Part shown: positions 25,289-34,048 of the stretch, in pieces
Layout: every line of letters starts with the position of its first letter
Numbering within the stretch: the first letter of the stretch is position 1
Assembly: GCF_039541915.1 (NCBI RefSeq)
Contig: NZ_BAABHD010000028.1
Span: 1-64,000, forward strand
Direction of reading: 5' to 3'
Origin: Nibrella saemangeumensis
GTDB lineage: Bacteria > Bacteroidota > Bacteroidia > Cytophagales > Spirosomataceae
DNA: 64,000 nucleotides
Made by a program: the position numbers and the translations under genes
Notes under the pieces: generated by a model
Database searches by the model: none
Seen by the model: only the letters and a program-made list of their open reading frames with translations
Told to the model about the DNA's origin: nothing

Positions 25289-26071
25289 ATGCTCCACGTC
25301 AGCCTCATCCAAACCAACCTGCACTGGGAAGACCCGGTGGCGAACCGGGCGATGCTCGAAGAGAAAATCTTCGGGCTAGCGGAGCCAACGGACCTGATTG
25401 TGCTGCCGGAGATGTTTACCACCGGCTTTACCATGAACGCCAAAGCCGTGGCCGAGCCGATGAACCTGACCACGTTTAAGTGGCTGAAGCAAATGGCTGC
25501 CCAGACGAGAGCCGTGGTGACAGGCAGCTATATAGTGCAGGAGGGTGGCAACTATTACAATCGGCTAATTTGGATGGAACCCGATGGTGCGTTTGACTGC
25601 TACGACAAGCGGCACCTGTTCCGGATGGCAGCGGAGGAGAAGACCTACACCTCCGGTAGCCGCCGGCTTGTGAAAGAGTGGAAAGGCTGGCGTATCTGCC
25701 CGCTGATCTGTTATGATTTGCGCTTTCCCGTCTGGAGCCGGAATATCAACCTGGAGTACGATTTGCTGCTGTACGTTGCGAACTGGCCGGCCGCCCGCCG
25801 TAACCCCTGGAATACGCTGCTGCAGGCGCGGGCCATCGAAAACCTCAGCTATGTGGTAGGCGTAAACCGGGTAGGCCTCGACGGTAAAGAGATCCCCTAC
25901 GCCGGCGATTCAGCGGTGATTGATTTCAAAGGTGAAGTGCTGTACCGCCCGACCGACGAAGAAGCCATTCACCAGCAAACCCTGTCACTGGATAACTTAC
26001 GCGCATTTCGCCAGAAGTTTCCGGCTAATTTGGACGCTGATGAATTCACGCTGAATTTAACGTCTATTTAG
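25289..26071 (+). CDS. yafV: Omega-amidase YafV (nitrilase superfamily)
   Basis: A 260-residue carbon-nitrogen hydrolase. The catalytic triad is visible as Glu41 in LPEMFTTGF, Lys107 in YDKRHLF and Cys141 in ICYDLRFPVW. These contexts match the omega-amidase branch, which hydrolyses 2-oxoglutaramate or 2-oxosuccinamate and so repairs by-products of glutamine and asparagine transaminases. It is cytoplasmic. It is the last gene of the ruvX-def operon, and its final 8 bases overlap the 3' end of the convergent exported-protein gene. Specific substrate is inferred from the family. Confidence 0.9.
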   Translation: MLHVSLIQTNLHWEDPVANRAMLEEKIFGLAEPTDLIVLPEMFTTGFTMNAKAVAEPMNLTTFKWLKQMAAQTRAVVTGSYIVQEGGNYYNRLIWMEPDGAFDCYDKRHLFRMAAEEKTYTSGSRRLVKEWKGWRICPLICYDLRFPVWSRNINLEYDLLLYVANWPAARRNPWNTLLQARAIENLSYVVGVNRVGLDGKEIPYAGDSAVIDFKGEVLYRPTDEEAIHQQTLSLDNLRAFRQKFPANLDADEFTLNLTSI

Positions 26072-27020
26072 AGCTTCCGATTTGGGGTAGAAGCGAAAGA
26101 GGGTTAAATGACTTCTTGATAATTATTTCGTCAAAAGTAGAGCCTCTGTCAATTAAAGTAAGCTTATCGCCCTGAACAGAGATGCCGGCAATCTCTATTC
26201 GGTGGCCATCTACAGTGAACCAGCCTCCCATCTTACGTGATGGCTCATCGGAAGGGTAAACAATAAAGTCGCTCCTCCACATAGTATAAATTAGAGTAGG
26301 TGTTGGTCTGACTTCAAAGGTAAACTGTCGGCCTAAGATAGTAGCTACTCCCCGGTGGTATGCTAAATCAATCATGTCGAGGTGGTAGCGGTTTAAGGTT
26401 GTATCAGCGTATGTAGTGCCGTCATTGTACGGATTTGGTCGTATCCATACCGTTCGCGGAACTACCTTTTTGCCATCAAACGCTTCCAGATTAACCTTCA
26501 CAGTAGGCATGGTGGGAAGTACCTCCTTGATTGCTGCTCTGGTATAATGGCCTTTTTCGTTGCGTTCGACGCACGGCAACGTCATGAGGTAATAAAGAAC
26601 CTGATCGTCGCTGAAATCCTGATTATTGTTCGCGTCTACAATAACGACTCGCCGACCTTGTTTATCTTTGCCAATCAGCGTATTAATCCGGTGTTTGACT
26701 GGGCGGGGGCTCAGTAAGTTCGTGTCAATACGGTAGCCTGCGCCTGCTTTAAATTTCTGCCACTCTTCTTTGGTGATTTCCCCCTGTATATACTCCTCGT
26801 ATTTGGTCTGACCAGGAATAGTGTTTCCATAGCAAATGGCCTTTTCCGTCAAATCATTAGGAATGCCCCGAAAGCCGGAGAAGTCAAATGAGGTGGCCGT
26901 TGCCATACTGCTACCAGAAAAATAATTCAGTTTTGTTTGCAGCGGCACCTGAATTACTCTTGCCTGAGCCAATAAATAATAAGGCAGCAACAGGACTAGG
27001 AGACGAATACAGCTTTTCAT
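26064..27020 (-). CDS. Exported hypothetical protein with EF-hand-like loop
   Basis: A 318-residue protein with a signal peptide ending near YLLAQA. The mature part is beta-rich and has an acidic loop DANNNQDFSDD (129-139) resembling a calcium-binding EF-hand/dockerin loop. Such loops occur in several Bacteroidota exported proteins of unknown role. A later GGWFTVDGHRIEIAGI stretch looks like a beta-hairpin. No catalytic motif is evident. Its 3' end overlaps yafV by 8 bases in the convergent arrangement. It has no operon partner: gatC, upstream on the same strand, ends more than 100 bases away. Function unknown. Confidence 0.72.
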   Translation of the reverse strand: MKSCIRLLVLLLPYYLLAQARVIQVPLQTKLNYFSGSSMATATSFDFSGFRGIPNDLTEKAICYGNTIPGQTKYEEYIQGEITKEEWQKFKAGAGYRIDTNLLSPRPVKHRINTLIGKDKQGRRVVIVDANNNQDFSDDQVLYYLMTLPCVERNEKGHYTRAAIKEVLPTMPTVKVNLEAFDGKKVVPRTVWIRPNPYNDGTTYADTTLNRYHLDMIDLAYHRGVATILGRQFTFEVRPTPTLIYTMWRSDFIVYPSDEPSRKMGGWFTVDGHRIEIAGISVQGDKLTLIDRGSTFDEIIIKKSFNPLSLLPQIGSSK

Positions 27021-27135
27021 CGCATTAACCGGTTTAGTGGTTGGTTAATGTATGATAATTTTAATAAAATTAGCTTTCAGACAGCTTAAATTATTGTATG
27101 CAAGTGCTTCACCATAAGGAAGTTTGTACAAGTAC

Positions 27136-27423
27136 CTATTCCAGAACCTTCGGTACCTGGAAGAACGTGCCGTCCTGCTGGGGAGCGTTGGATAAAGCCT
27201 GTTCACGAGGCAGGTGCTGGCCGATAACATCGTCACGCATGACGTTTTGCTCGTCCGAGATATGCGTCAGTGGCTCTACACCGGTCGTGTCGAGTTCGTT
27301 GAGTTGCTCCATCCAGGTCAGTACTTCGTTCAGGCTGTCGAGCAGGGCGGCTTCTTCTTCGGGGCGTACCTCCAGCCGGGCTAGATGGGCAATTTTCTGT
27401 AAGGTGTCGTGGTCTACTTTCAT
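27136..27423 (-). CDS. gatC: Asp/Glu-tRNA amidotransferase subunit C
   Basis: A 95-residue GatC. It begins VDHDTLQKIAHLARLEV, the family signature, and has MEQLNELDTTGVEPLTH in the middle. The C-terminal EQALSNAPQQDGTFFQVPKVLE matches the extended tail that wraps around GatA. With GatA and GatB it converts Glu-tRNA(Gln) or Asp-tRNA(Asn) to the amidated forms. GatA and GatB are not in this window. Its start overlaps the stop of the upstream plsC gene by 4 bases (ATGA), indicating coupling. Confidence 0.94.
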   Translation of the reverse strand: MKVDHDTLQKIAHLARLEVRPEEEAALLDSLNEVLTWMEQLNELDTTGVEPLTHISDEQNVMRDDVIGQHLPREQALSNAPQQDGTFFQVPKVLE

Positions 27424-28166
27424 GACTTTTCAGGAATTTGCTGTTTACTCAGTTCGCTATCGATAATTCTATACGTCTCTTCCTTTAACCACCCGATGTC
27501 AGCCTGTGTTAGACCTTTGGTTTCGATGGGTGGGTGAACGATGGCCCGCAGCGGCATACGGTGCATCCGCATCTCTTTTTTATCGGGCAATATCATGTAG
27601 TTGTTCAACAGACTGATGGGCACTATAGGCACCTGCTGCTGGATGGCCATTGTAAACGCACCGTCTTTAAATGGGTAGTGCATCTTTGGCGGATCATTCG
27701 TTATAATACCCCCCTCCGGAAAAATGACCACACTGCGGCCGCTGGCCAATGTACGCAGCGATTTGGCCAGTGAATAGGCCCGGCTGTTGCTTATATTCCG
27801 GTCTACCTGAATATGGAGTTTAGCAAACATATACCCGAACAGCGGCACCTTCTTGAGATCGCTTTTGCCAACAAACGCATAGTAGTTATTCAGGATAACG
27901 CCCATGCAGGCAATGTCCAGGTACGAAAAGTGATTCGCGCAGAACACGTATACCCTCTTCGGCTCTGGCCGGTAGCGGTACTCCACCTTAAACGATATAC
28001 CAACCATAGGAAAAAAGAGCTGTCCCCAGAAGCGGTTTAGCCAATGCGCATACGGCTTCCATTCTTCGCGCTGCAGAAACAGGTAGAAAAATGGGAACAG
28101 CAGCAAAAACAGTCCCACAAACCAGAAGACACACCAGAGGCTGTATAGGAGTGTTAAGAATCGCAT
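27420..28166 (-). CDS. plsC: 1-acyl-sn-glycerol-3-phosphate acyltransferase
   Basis: A 248-residue PlsC-type acyltransferase that adds the second acyl chain to lysophosphatidic acid, making phosphatidic acid at the inner membrane. A hydrophobic N-terminal segment (about 5-31) anchors it. The catalytic HX4D motif is His79-Asp84 in NHFSYLD, and the substrate-binding FPEGG is at 149-153. A VPIVPISLLNNY segment matches block IV. It overlaps gatC by 4 bases. An inverted-repeat element separates it from purH upstream, so it may have its own promoter or be attenuated. Confidence 0.92.
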   Translation of the reverse strand: MRFLTLLYSLWCVFWFVGLFLLLFPFFYLFLQREEWKPYAHWLNRFWGQLFFPMVGISFKVEYRYRPEPKRVYVFCANHFSYLDIACMGVILNNYYAFVGKSDLKKVPLFGYMFAKLHIQVDRNISNSRAYSLAKSLRTLASGRSVVIFPEGGIITNDPPKMHYPFKDGAFTMAIQQQVPIVPISLLNNYMILPDKKEMRMHRMPLRAIVHPPIETKGLTQADIGWLKEETYRIIDSELSKQQIPEKS

Positions 28167-28173
28167 AATTGGG

Positions 28174-28267
28174 AACCAGGATTTTAACAGGATTAGAAGA
28201 ATTTACAGGATGTAAAAAACGCGTCAGCTATCCTGTGAATCTTTTCAATCCTGTTAAAATCCTGGTT
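28174..28267. repeat. 94-nt inverted-repeat element between purH and plsC
   Basis: Perfect 21-bp outer arms lie at 28174-28194 and 28247-28267; their outer ends begin AACCAGGATT and finish AATCCTGGTT. Inside, a second imperfect pairing joins GAATTTACAGGAT (about 28198-28211) with ATCCTGTGAATC (about 28230-28241), leaving a loop near 28212-28229. It fills almost the whole gap between two same-strand genes. It may be a dispersed REP- or MITE-like element, or a terminator/attenuator for purH. Confidence 0.75.
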
Positions 28268-28271
28268 CAAT

Positions 28272-29816
28272 TTAGTGTATAAAATGCCTTACTCCCGTCG
28301 TCACCATCGCCAGACCATTTTGATTACAATAGTCGATGGAATCCTGGTCTCGAATGGAACCGCCGGGCTGCACAACCGCCGTAATACCAGCCTGATGCGC
28401 AATCTCCACGCAATCCGGGAAGGGGAAGAAGGCATCGGAGGCCATTACAGAGCCGGCCAGTTCAAAGCCGAACGATCTGGCTTTTTCTATAGCCTGCTTT
28501 AAGGCATCAACCCGCGATGTCTGGCCTACCCCACTGGCTAAAAGTTGATTTTCTCTAGCCAGCACAATGGTATTGGATTTGGTATGCTTGCAAACTTTAA
28601 GTGCAAATTCCAGGGCCTGAAGCTCGCTGGATGTAGGTGCTTTTTCAGTGACGGTTTTATACTGGTCCTTGGTTTCGGTCTGATTGTCCTTATCCTGTTC
28701 CAGCACACCATTTAAAATAGTCTTGAACATCTTGGCGGGTAGCTCAACCGGCTTCCGCTTCAGCATAATGCGATTCTTCTTCGACTTAAGCAGGTCCAGG
28801 GCCTCGGAGTCATAGTCTGGTGCAATCAGAATTTCCATGAACAGCTTATTCAACTCCTCAGCCGTTTCGCGGTCGACAGTCGTGTTGGTGATAATAACCC
28901 CGCCGAATGCCGAAACAGGATCGCAGGCCAGTGCGTTCAGATAAGCTTCTTTGGCCGTTGCGGCCGTGGCTACCCCGCAGGCATTGGTATGCTTGATGAT
29001 GGCAAAGGTTGGCGAACTCTCCGAAAACTCGTCAATCAGGCTGACGCAGGCATCCACGTCCACCAGGTTGTTATACGAAAGTTCTTTGCCATGAAGCTTA
29101 TCGAGCATAGCCTCCAAATCACCGTAAAACGTAGCCTGCTGGTGCGGGTTTTCGCCGTAGCGGAGCGGATTCGCCGGCAGGTGACTGAATGATATCCCTA
29201 ATTCCTGAGGGCTCTCCTGAGGTGCGCTTCCACCGGTGAAGTAGCTCTGAATAGCCGTATCGTAGTGCGATGTAACCGCAAACGCCTGTTGTGCATAGAC
29301 CCGTCTGTCTTCCAGACTGGTCTTTCCGTTTTTTTGGGTCAGCAGATTGACGACATCTTCGTACTGCGTGCGGGACGAGACAATCAACACGTCTTTGAAA
29401 TTTTTGGCCGCTGCCCGGATGAGGGAAATACCACCAATATCGATTTTCTCAATAATGTCCTCCTCCGACGCACCCGACGCTACCGTCTCTTCAAACGGAT
29501 ACAAGTCGACCACTACCATATCAATGGGCGGAATCTGGTGGCGCTGCGCCTGTGCTACATCTTCATCCAGTTCACGACGGTACAGAATACCGCCAAACAC
29601 GGCTGGGTGCAGCGTTTTGACCCGACCACCGAAGATTGACGGGTAGCCGGTAAGATCTTCAACCGCTGTTACCGGAATATCAAGTTGTTCGATGAACGTT
29701 TGGGTGCCACCGGTGGAGTATAGCTTTACGCCATGATCGTGCAGCAGTCGGACAAGCGGTTCGAGACCGTCTTTGTAATAAACAGAAATCAGCGCGGAGG
29801 AAATCTTCTGGGACAT
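28272..29816 (-). CDS. purH: Bifunctional AICAR formyltransferase / IMP cyclohydrolase
   Basis: A 514-residue PurH that carries out the last two steps of IMP synthesis. The N-terminal IMP cyclohydrolase domain (to about 195) begins KISSALISVYYKDGLEPL and contains YSTGGT and GGRVKTLHPAVFGGIL. The C-terminal transformylase domain contains LRYGENPHQQATFY, AIIKHTNACGVA with the catalytic Lys-His pair, and SDAFFPFPD and VQPGGSIRDQD near the end. Length is typical. The gene has a TAnnTTTG promoter-like element upstream and an inverted-repeat element directly after the stop codon. It is divergent from the Wzx-like gene. Confidence 0.97.
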   Translation of the reverse strand: MSQKISSALISVYYKDGLEPLVRLLHDHGVKLYSTGGTQTFIEQLDIPVTAVEDLTGYPSIFGGRVKTLHPAVFGGILYRRELDEDVAQAQRHQIPPIDMVVVDLYPFEETVASGASEEDIIEKIDIGGISLIRAAAKNFKDVLIVSSRTQYEDVVNLLTQKNGKTSLEDRRVYAQQAFAVTSHYDTAIQSYFTGGSAPQESPQELGISFSHLPANPLRYGENPHQQATFYGDLEAMLDKLHGKELSYNNLVDVDACVSLIDEFSESSPTFAIIKHTNACGVATAATAKEAYLNALACDPVSAFGGVIITNTTVDRETAEELNKLFMEILIAPDYDSEALDLLKSKKNRIMLKRKPVELPAKMFKTILNGVLEQDKDNQTETKDQYKTVTEKAPTSSELQALEFALKVCKHTKSNTIVLARENQLLASGVGQTSRVDALKQAIEKARSFGFELAGSVMASDAFFPFPDCVEIAHQAGITAVVQPGGSIRDQDSIDYCNQNGLAMVTTGVRHFIH

Positions 29817-29913
29817 TTTGCTGGGTTCGCCTGGGCTATGGGCATCAGGCGGTCATGTTAGTCATTCTTTTTTAGCCGCCTGGACGGCTTGTCCACCGGG
29901 ACGATAGACCGTA

Positions 29914-29921
29914 CAAAGATA
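29914..29921 (-). promoter_or_regulatory. Candidate -7 element for purH
   Basis: Reads TATCTTTG on the minus strand, a full consensus match, about 98 bases before the purH start. The roughly 90-base leader contains a partial hairpin (GGAC/GTCC arms near 29884-29896). No known purine riboswitch pattern was recognised. Confidence 0.5.
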
Positions 29922-30043
29922 GCCAAAACCCGCTTTTTGTCTGCACATGAACCAGTAAACCATAAAAGGGCATTAACTTTACATTCCTCCTGCAGCTGGT
30001 TTAGCACGGTGATGAGTGTACGGAGGGGTAATTATTCAGGTAA

Positions 30044-31594
30044 ATGAGTGTTTTCAAAAAATTAGCCGGCGATACCGCGCTCTATGGGGTTAGTACCATT
30101 CTGGGCCGGATGCTCAATTACGCGCTGGTACCCTTACATACCTATGTGTTCAGGCGACCGGGCGAATTGTCGTCCAACGTAGAATTTTACAGCTATGTTG
30201 CGGTTTTGCTGGTCCTCTATACGTTAGGTCTCGAAACAGCTTTTTTTCGGTTTGCAGCCCGAAAACCGGAAGATAGACCAAAAGTCTTCAGTGAAACGCT
30301 AAGCATTGTCCTGGCGATTAGCTTGGTAGCTACCACCGCCCTTATTTTATTAGCTCCCCAAATTACACAATGGCTTGGCTACCCTGGTCAGGAGCTTTTT
30401 GTGATCTGGGTAGCGCTTATTGTGGCTATTGATGCCATTATGGCCATTCCGTTTGCGCGGCTGCGGGTTGAGAACAAGACGAAGCGCTTTGTTAAGGCGC
30501 GCTTACTCAACATTTTTATCGTAGTCGGGCTAAATGTCTTTTTTCTGCTCTTCTGCCGGGATATTTACAACGGGAAATACCTTACATCTTTACAACCAGT
30601 AATCCGTCTTATCTACTACCCGGAAATAGGACCCGGCTATATTTTCCTGGCCAATTTACTTGCTAACGCTACCTATTTTGTCCTGCTACGCGATGCCTTC
30701 TCCGGGTTCCGCTTCCGGCTTAACTGGCCCGAGGCCCGGGTGTTGCTCCTCTATGCATTTCCATTGATGTTGACGAGTCTGGCCGGCCTGGTCAATAACG
30801 TTACCGACCGCCTGGCCCTGCGTCACTGGCTGCCGGAAAGCTTTTACCCGCATCTGACGAATAAAGATGTGCTGGGTATTTACGGCAACTGCTACAAACT
30901 GTCGGTTTTTATGGCATTGGCTATTCAGTCGTTTAAGTTTGCCGCTGATCCGTTCTTTTTCTCACAGGCGGAAGACAAAAACGCCCCCGACCTGCTCGCC
31001 CGCGTAACCAAATGGTTTGTAATCGTCTGCGTACTGATCTGGGTGGGTGTCAGTCTGAACCTCGATGTGCTGGGTCTGTTCCTGTCTCCCGCCTACCGGC
31101 AGGGTCTTGATGTGGTTCCACTCCTGCTCCTCGGAAATTTGTTTCTGGGGATCTACTACAACATTGCTTTCTGGTTTAAGCTCAGCGATAAAACCGCCTA
31201 TGGTACTTTTATTACCGTTATTGGCGCTATTGTTACCGTGGTATTGAACATGACCCTGATTCCGGTGATGGGGTATATGGGGTGCGCCGTGGCCTTTCTG
31301 GTCTCCAGCGTTATTATGACTGTTATCTGCTATTTTCAGGGGGAGAAGCATTATCCGGTACCTTACGACATAAAGTCGGCGTTGGGATACATTGGCAGCG
31401 CGGGGCTGCTTATCTACCTGGCCTGGCAGATACAGATCGAAAATATCTGGATTTCGCTCCCCTACCATATGCTGCTGTTCCTGCTGTACATCGGCGTTAT
31501 GCTGGTGGTGGAGCGGAAAACGTTTCAGCCGGTGTGGGTAAAGCTGTCAGGGCGGCTCCGGAAAGGAGAGAAGGGGTTAGGACAAAACGTGTAA
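30044..31594 (+). CDS. Oligosaccharide flippase family protein (Wzx-like)
   Basis: A 516-residue membrane protein with about 14 hydrophobic helices in the MATE/MVF superfamily layout. The N-terminal KKLAGDTALYGVSTILGRMLNYALVPLHTYVF is typical of polysaccharide flippases. It has the usual central YAFPLMLTSLAGLVNNVTDRLAL and a second half with IYGNCYKLSVFMALAIQSFKFAADPFFF. It should flip a lipid-linked sugar across the inner membrane. No glycosyltransferases neighbour it here, although a glycan locus is 22-27 kb upstream. It converges on the mlaFE pair with 8 bases between the stop codons. Confidence 0.88.
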   Translation: MSVFKKLAGDTALYGVSTILGRMLNYALVPLHTYVFRRPGELSSNVEFYSYVAVLLVLYTLGLETAFFRFAARKPEDRPKVFSETLSIVLAISLVATTALILLAPQITQWLGYPGQELFVIWVALIVAIDAIMAIPFARLRVENKTKRFVKARLLNIFIVVGLNVFFLLFCRDIYNGKYLTSLQPVIRLIYYPEIGPGYIFLANLLANATYFVLLRDAFSGFRFRLNWPEARVLLLYAFPLMLTSLAGLVNNVTDRLALRHWLPESFYPHLTNKDVLGIYGNCYKLSVFMALAIQSFKFAADPFFFSQAEDKNAPDLLARVTKWFVIVCVLIWVGVSLNLDVLGLFLSPAYRQGLDVVPLLLLGNLFLGIYYNIAFWFKLSDKTAYGTFITVIGAIVTVVLNMTLIPVMGYMGCAVAFLVSSVIMTVICYFQGEKHYPVPYDIKSALGYIGSAGLLIYLAWQIQIENIWISLPYHMLLFLLYIGVMLVVERKTFQPVWVKLSGRLRKGEKGLGQNV

Positions 31595-31602
31595 CGGTAT
31601 GA

Positions 31603-32397
31603 CTACTGCTGTTCGGTTTCCCTTAAAAGTTTATTAGCGTAGATAAACTCGTTCAGTTCCGGCACGTTCGATTGGGTCAGGTTGGAATTGTCTCCCTCCC
31701 ACAGTTTGTGACCCTGGTAGAGAAACATAATCTTTTCTCCAATCTCCAGCATGGAGTTCATATCGTGCGTAATCACTACAGTTGTAATCTGAAATTCATC
31801 GGTAATCTCACTGATCAGTTGGTCTATTTTGATGGAGGTTAACGGATCAAGACCGGAGTTTGGCTCATCGCAGAACAGATATTTCGGATTCATTACAATG
31901 GCCCTGGCAATACCCACCCGTTTTTTCATACCGCCACTAATTTCAGACGGCATGCGGTCGCCAGCTTCTCCTAGACCAACCCGTTGCAAACAAAACTCAG
32001 CCCGTTCGGTTTTCTCCGCCATCGACATGTCAGTAAGCATATCGAGCGGGAAGCGGACATTCTCCAGCACCGTTTTAGAGTCAAACAGCGCCGAACCCTG
32101 AAACAGCACGCCCATCTCCCGCCGGATCTCGGTTTGCAGGTCATCGTCGGCCTTAATAAAGTCACGGCCGTCGTAGAGTACCTCCCCCTCGTCCGGCTTG
32201 ATCAGACCAATCATGCACTTCAGCAGCACGCTTTTACCGGTACCGCTACCGCCGATAATGAGGCTGGTGTCACCCGGCTTAAAGGTACCACTCACCCCGG
32301 CCAGAATCTCCCGGTCGCCAAAAGCTTTCTTTATATTTTTTATCTCGATCATGCGGATATTCTTGTCTTTGCAAAGCGACTGTAACGCTTCTGCCAT
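31603..32397 (-). CDS. mlaF: ABC transporter ATPase, MlaF type
   Basis: A 264-residue ABC ATPase. Walker A GGSGTGKS is at 49-56, the signature ISGGMKKRVGIARAI in the middle, and Walker B YLFCDEP before SGLDPLTS. An ITTVVITHDMNS switch region follows. These are the features of MlaF, the ATPase of the retrograde phospholipid transporter that keeps the outer membrane asymmetric. The start at 32397 lies 9 bases after the mlaE stop; an ATG at 32352 (MIEIKN) gives a more usual N-terminus and may be the true start. The MlaD substrate-binding protein is not in the window. Confidence 0.92.
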   Translation of the reverse strand: MAEALQSLCKDKNIRMIEIKNIKKAFGDREILAGVSGTFKPGDTSLIIGGSGTGKSVLLKCMIGLIKPDEGEVLYDGRDFIKADDDLQTEIRREMGVLFQGSALFDSKTVLENVRFPLDMLTDMSMAEKTERAEFCLQRVGLGEAGDRMPSEISGGMKKRVGIARAIVMNPKYLFCDEPNSGLDPLTSIKIDQLISEITDEFQITTVVITHDMNSMLEIGEKIMFLYQGHKLWEGDNSNLTQSNVPELNEFIYANKLLRETEQQ

Positions 32398-32406
32398 GTA
32401 ACAAAT

Positions 32407-33135
32407 CTACAGTAATAACTGTGCCAGCAGGTAATCAGCAATCAGCACCGAAATACAACTTTTTGTCACTGCGGTGGTTGATGATTGTCCTACCTCCAAC
32501 GCTCCTCCTGAGGTAAAATAGCCCTGAAACGAAGAGATGCTGGAAATCAGAAAAGCAAAAACCACTGATTTGATTAACGCGAAGGTGACGCTGAACGAGT
32601 TAAAATCGGAACGCAGGCCATACACATAATCATCGGGTGAAATGATGCCAGAAAGTGTGCCGGCCAGATACCCTCCCAGGATTGACAGAAATCCCGCCAA
32701 AATAACCAGCAGCGGGAACATCAGCATCGCAGCGATCACCTTAGGTAAGACCAGGTAGGAAGTCGAGTTAATCCCCATTACCTCCAATGCATCAATCTGC
32801 TCCGTGATCCGCATCGTACCCAGTTGACCGGCAATATTTGATCCTACTTTCCCGGATAGAACAACGCTGGTAATAGTAGGGGCCAGTTCCAGAATGGTAC
32901 TATCCCGTACAATCACGGAGATGATATACATCGGTATTAGCGGACTGACCAGGTTGAACGCGGTTTGTACGCAGGTTACCGCGCCAATAAAGGTGGAAAC
33001 AATAGCAACGATGAAGACCGAGTTTACGCCGATGGAGATACACTCGTCGAGAACGAGCTTCAGATATACACTTAACTTTTCCCGGTTCCGAAAAAGCGAA
33101 CCCAGAAAGATAAAATACTTACCAATTTGCGACAT
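32407..33135 (-). CDS. mlaE: ABC transporter permease, MlaE family
   Basis: A 242-residue MlaE-type permease with about five hydrophobic helices. Family features include a FIGAVTCVQTAFNLVSP segment, ELAPTITSVVLSGKVGSNIAGQLGTMRITEQIDALEVMGI (the conserved coupling region) and a C-terminal GGALEVGQSSTTAV stretch. It forms the inner-membrane pore of the lipid transporter with the MlaF ATPase encoded 9 bases downstream. The product acts on phospholipid movement between the membranes. It is divergent from the SDR gene. Confidence 0.93.
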   Translation of the reverse strand: MSQIGKYFIFLGSLFRNREKLSVYLKLVLDECISIGVNSVFIVAIVSTFIGAVTCVQTAFNLVSPLIPMYIISVIVRDSTILELAPTITSVVLSGKVGSNIAGQLGTMRITEQIDALEVMGINSTSYLVLPKVIAAMLMFPLLVILAGFLSILGGYLAGTLSGIISPDDYVYGLRSDFNSFSVTFALIKSVVFAFLISSISSFQGYFTSGGALEVGQSSTTAVTKSCISVLIADYLLAQLLL

Positions 33136-33240
33136 AAAGCATGTATAGGTGTGGTCGGGCTGACCGTAACAGACAAAACACCGGTAAAGATAGAATGGTT
33201 TGTTCCGTAAATTGCGGACTTATTAAAAAACAATCCTATT

Positions 33241-33915
33241 ATGAATCCACTGATTGTGGTGACGGGAGGTACTAAGGGAATTGGCAAAGCGGTCGTTGAA
33301 AGATTTGTGCGTGAAGGCTTTGACGCGGTTGTCTGTGCCCGCCAGGTTGAGGGAGTCGATGGACCAAACCGTTTTCCAATTGCGGCCGATCTCGCTACCC
33401 GTGAGGGCGTTAATACACTGTTGGCATTTATCAAAAGTCTGAACCGGCCGGTCGATGTACTACTAAACAATACAGGTATTTTTTTGCCGGGGCAAATCCA
33501 TACGGAGGAAGAAGGTACCCTGGAGCAAACCATGGCGGTAAACGTTTACAGCGCCTATCACCTGACTCGTGGACTGGTGGGAGACATGATGGCCCGTCGA
33601 CGGGGGCATATCTTTATGATGTGCTCCACAGCCAGTATCGTCGCCTATACCAACGGTGGTTCATACTGTATCTCCAAATACGCCCTGCTTGGCATGAGCC
33701 GCGTATTACGCGAAGAAATGAAACCGCACCATGTCAGGGTTACGGCAATTTTACCGGGTGCTACACTCACTGCCAGTTGGGAAGGTGTTGACCTGCCGGA
33801 AGAACGTTTTATGAAGCCAGACGATGTTGCCGAGACGATCTGGTCGGCTTATAGCCTGTCGGAGCGGGCTGTGGTAGAGGAGGTTCTGATCCGGCCCCAG
33901 CTGGGTGACATATAA
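33241..33915 (+). CDS. Short-chain dehydrogenase/reductase
   Basis: A 224-residue SDR. The cofactor motif TGGTKGIG is at 8-15. The usual NNAG motif reads NNTG (76-79). The catalytic Ser is at about 129-132 (MCSTAS) and the Tyr-x3-Lys at Tyr142 and Lys146. An Arg at 34 after the second strand (VCARQ) suggests NADP preference. It acts in the cytoplasm on an alcohol or carbonyl substrate that cannot be deduced. It is a single gene, divergent from mlaE and about 130 bases before the ROK kinase gene, which has its own promoter-like element. Confidence 0.9.
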   Translation: MNPLIVVTGGTKGIGKAVVERFVREGFDAVVCARQVEGVDGPNRFPIAADLATREGVNTLLAFIKSLNRPVDVLLNNTGIFLPGQIHTEEEGTLEQTMAVNVYSAYHLTRGLVGDMMARRRGHIFMMCSTASIVAYTNGGSYCISKYALLGMSRVLREEMKPHHVRVTAILPGATLTASWEGVDLPEERFMKPDDVAETIWSAYSLSERAVVEEVLIRPQLGDI

Positions 33916-33955
33916 AATCGATAAAGGCAGGTAGGTGATGTTAATTCTGATGGAT

Positions 33956-33963
33956 TAACTTTG
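33956..33963 (+). promoter_or_regulatory. Candidate -7 element for the ROK kinase gene
   Basis: TAACTTTG matches TAnnTTTG exactly, about 85 bases before the ROK start. It overlaps a short inverted repeat, GTTAAT (33940-33945) with ATTAAC (33954-33959), which may be an operator. Confidence 0.45.
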
Positions 33964-34048
33964 CAGCCTTATAGTCAATTCAACAAACGGAGCCACGCCG
34001 AAAATCAGCGTAACGACTAATCTGCAACATATAACTCTAACCTAACGA

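Noticed and set aside
29817..30043. Purine riboswitch in front of purH
   Set aside because: The leader has only a short partial hairpin and none of the conserved junction sequences of known purine-responsive RNAs.
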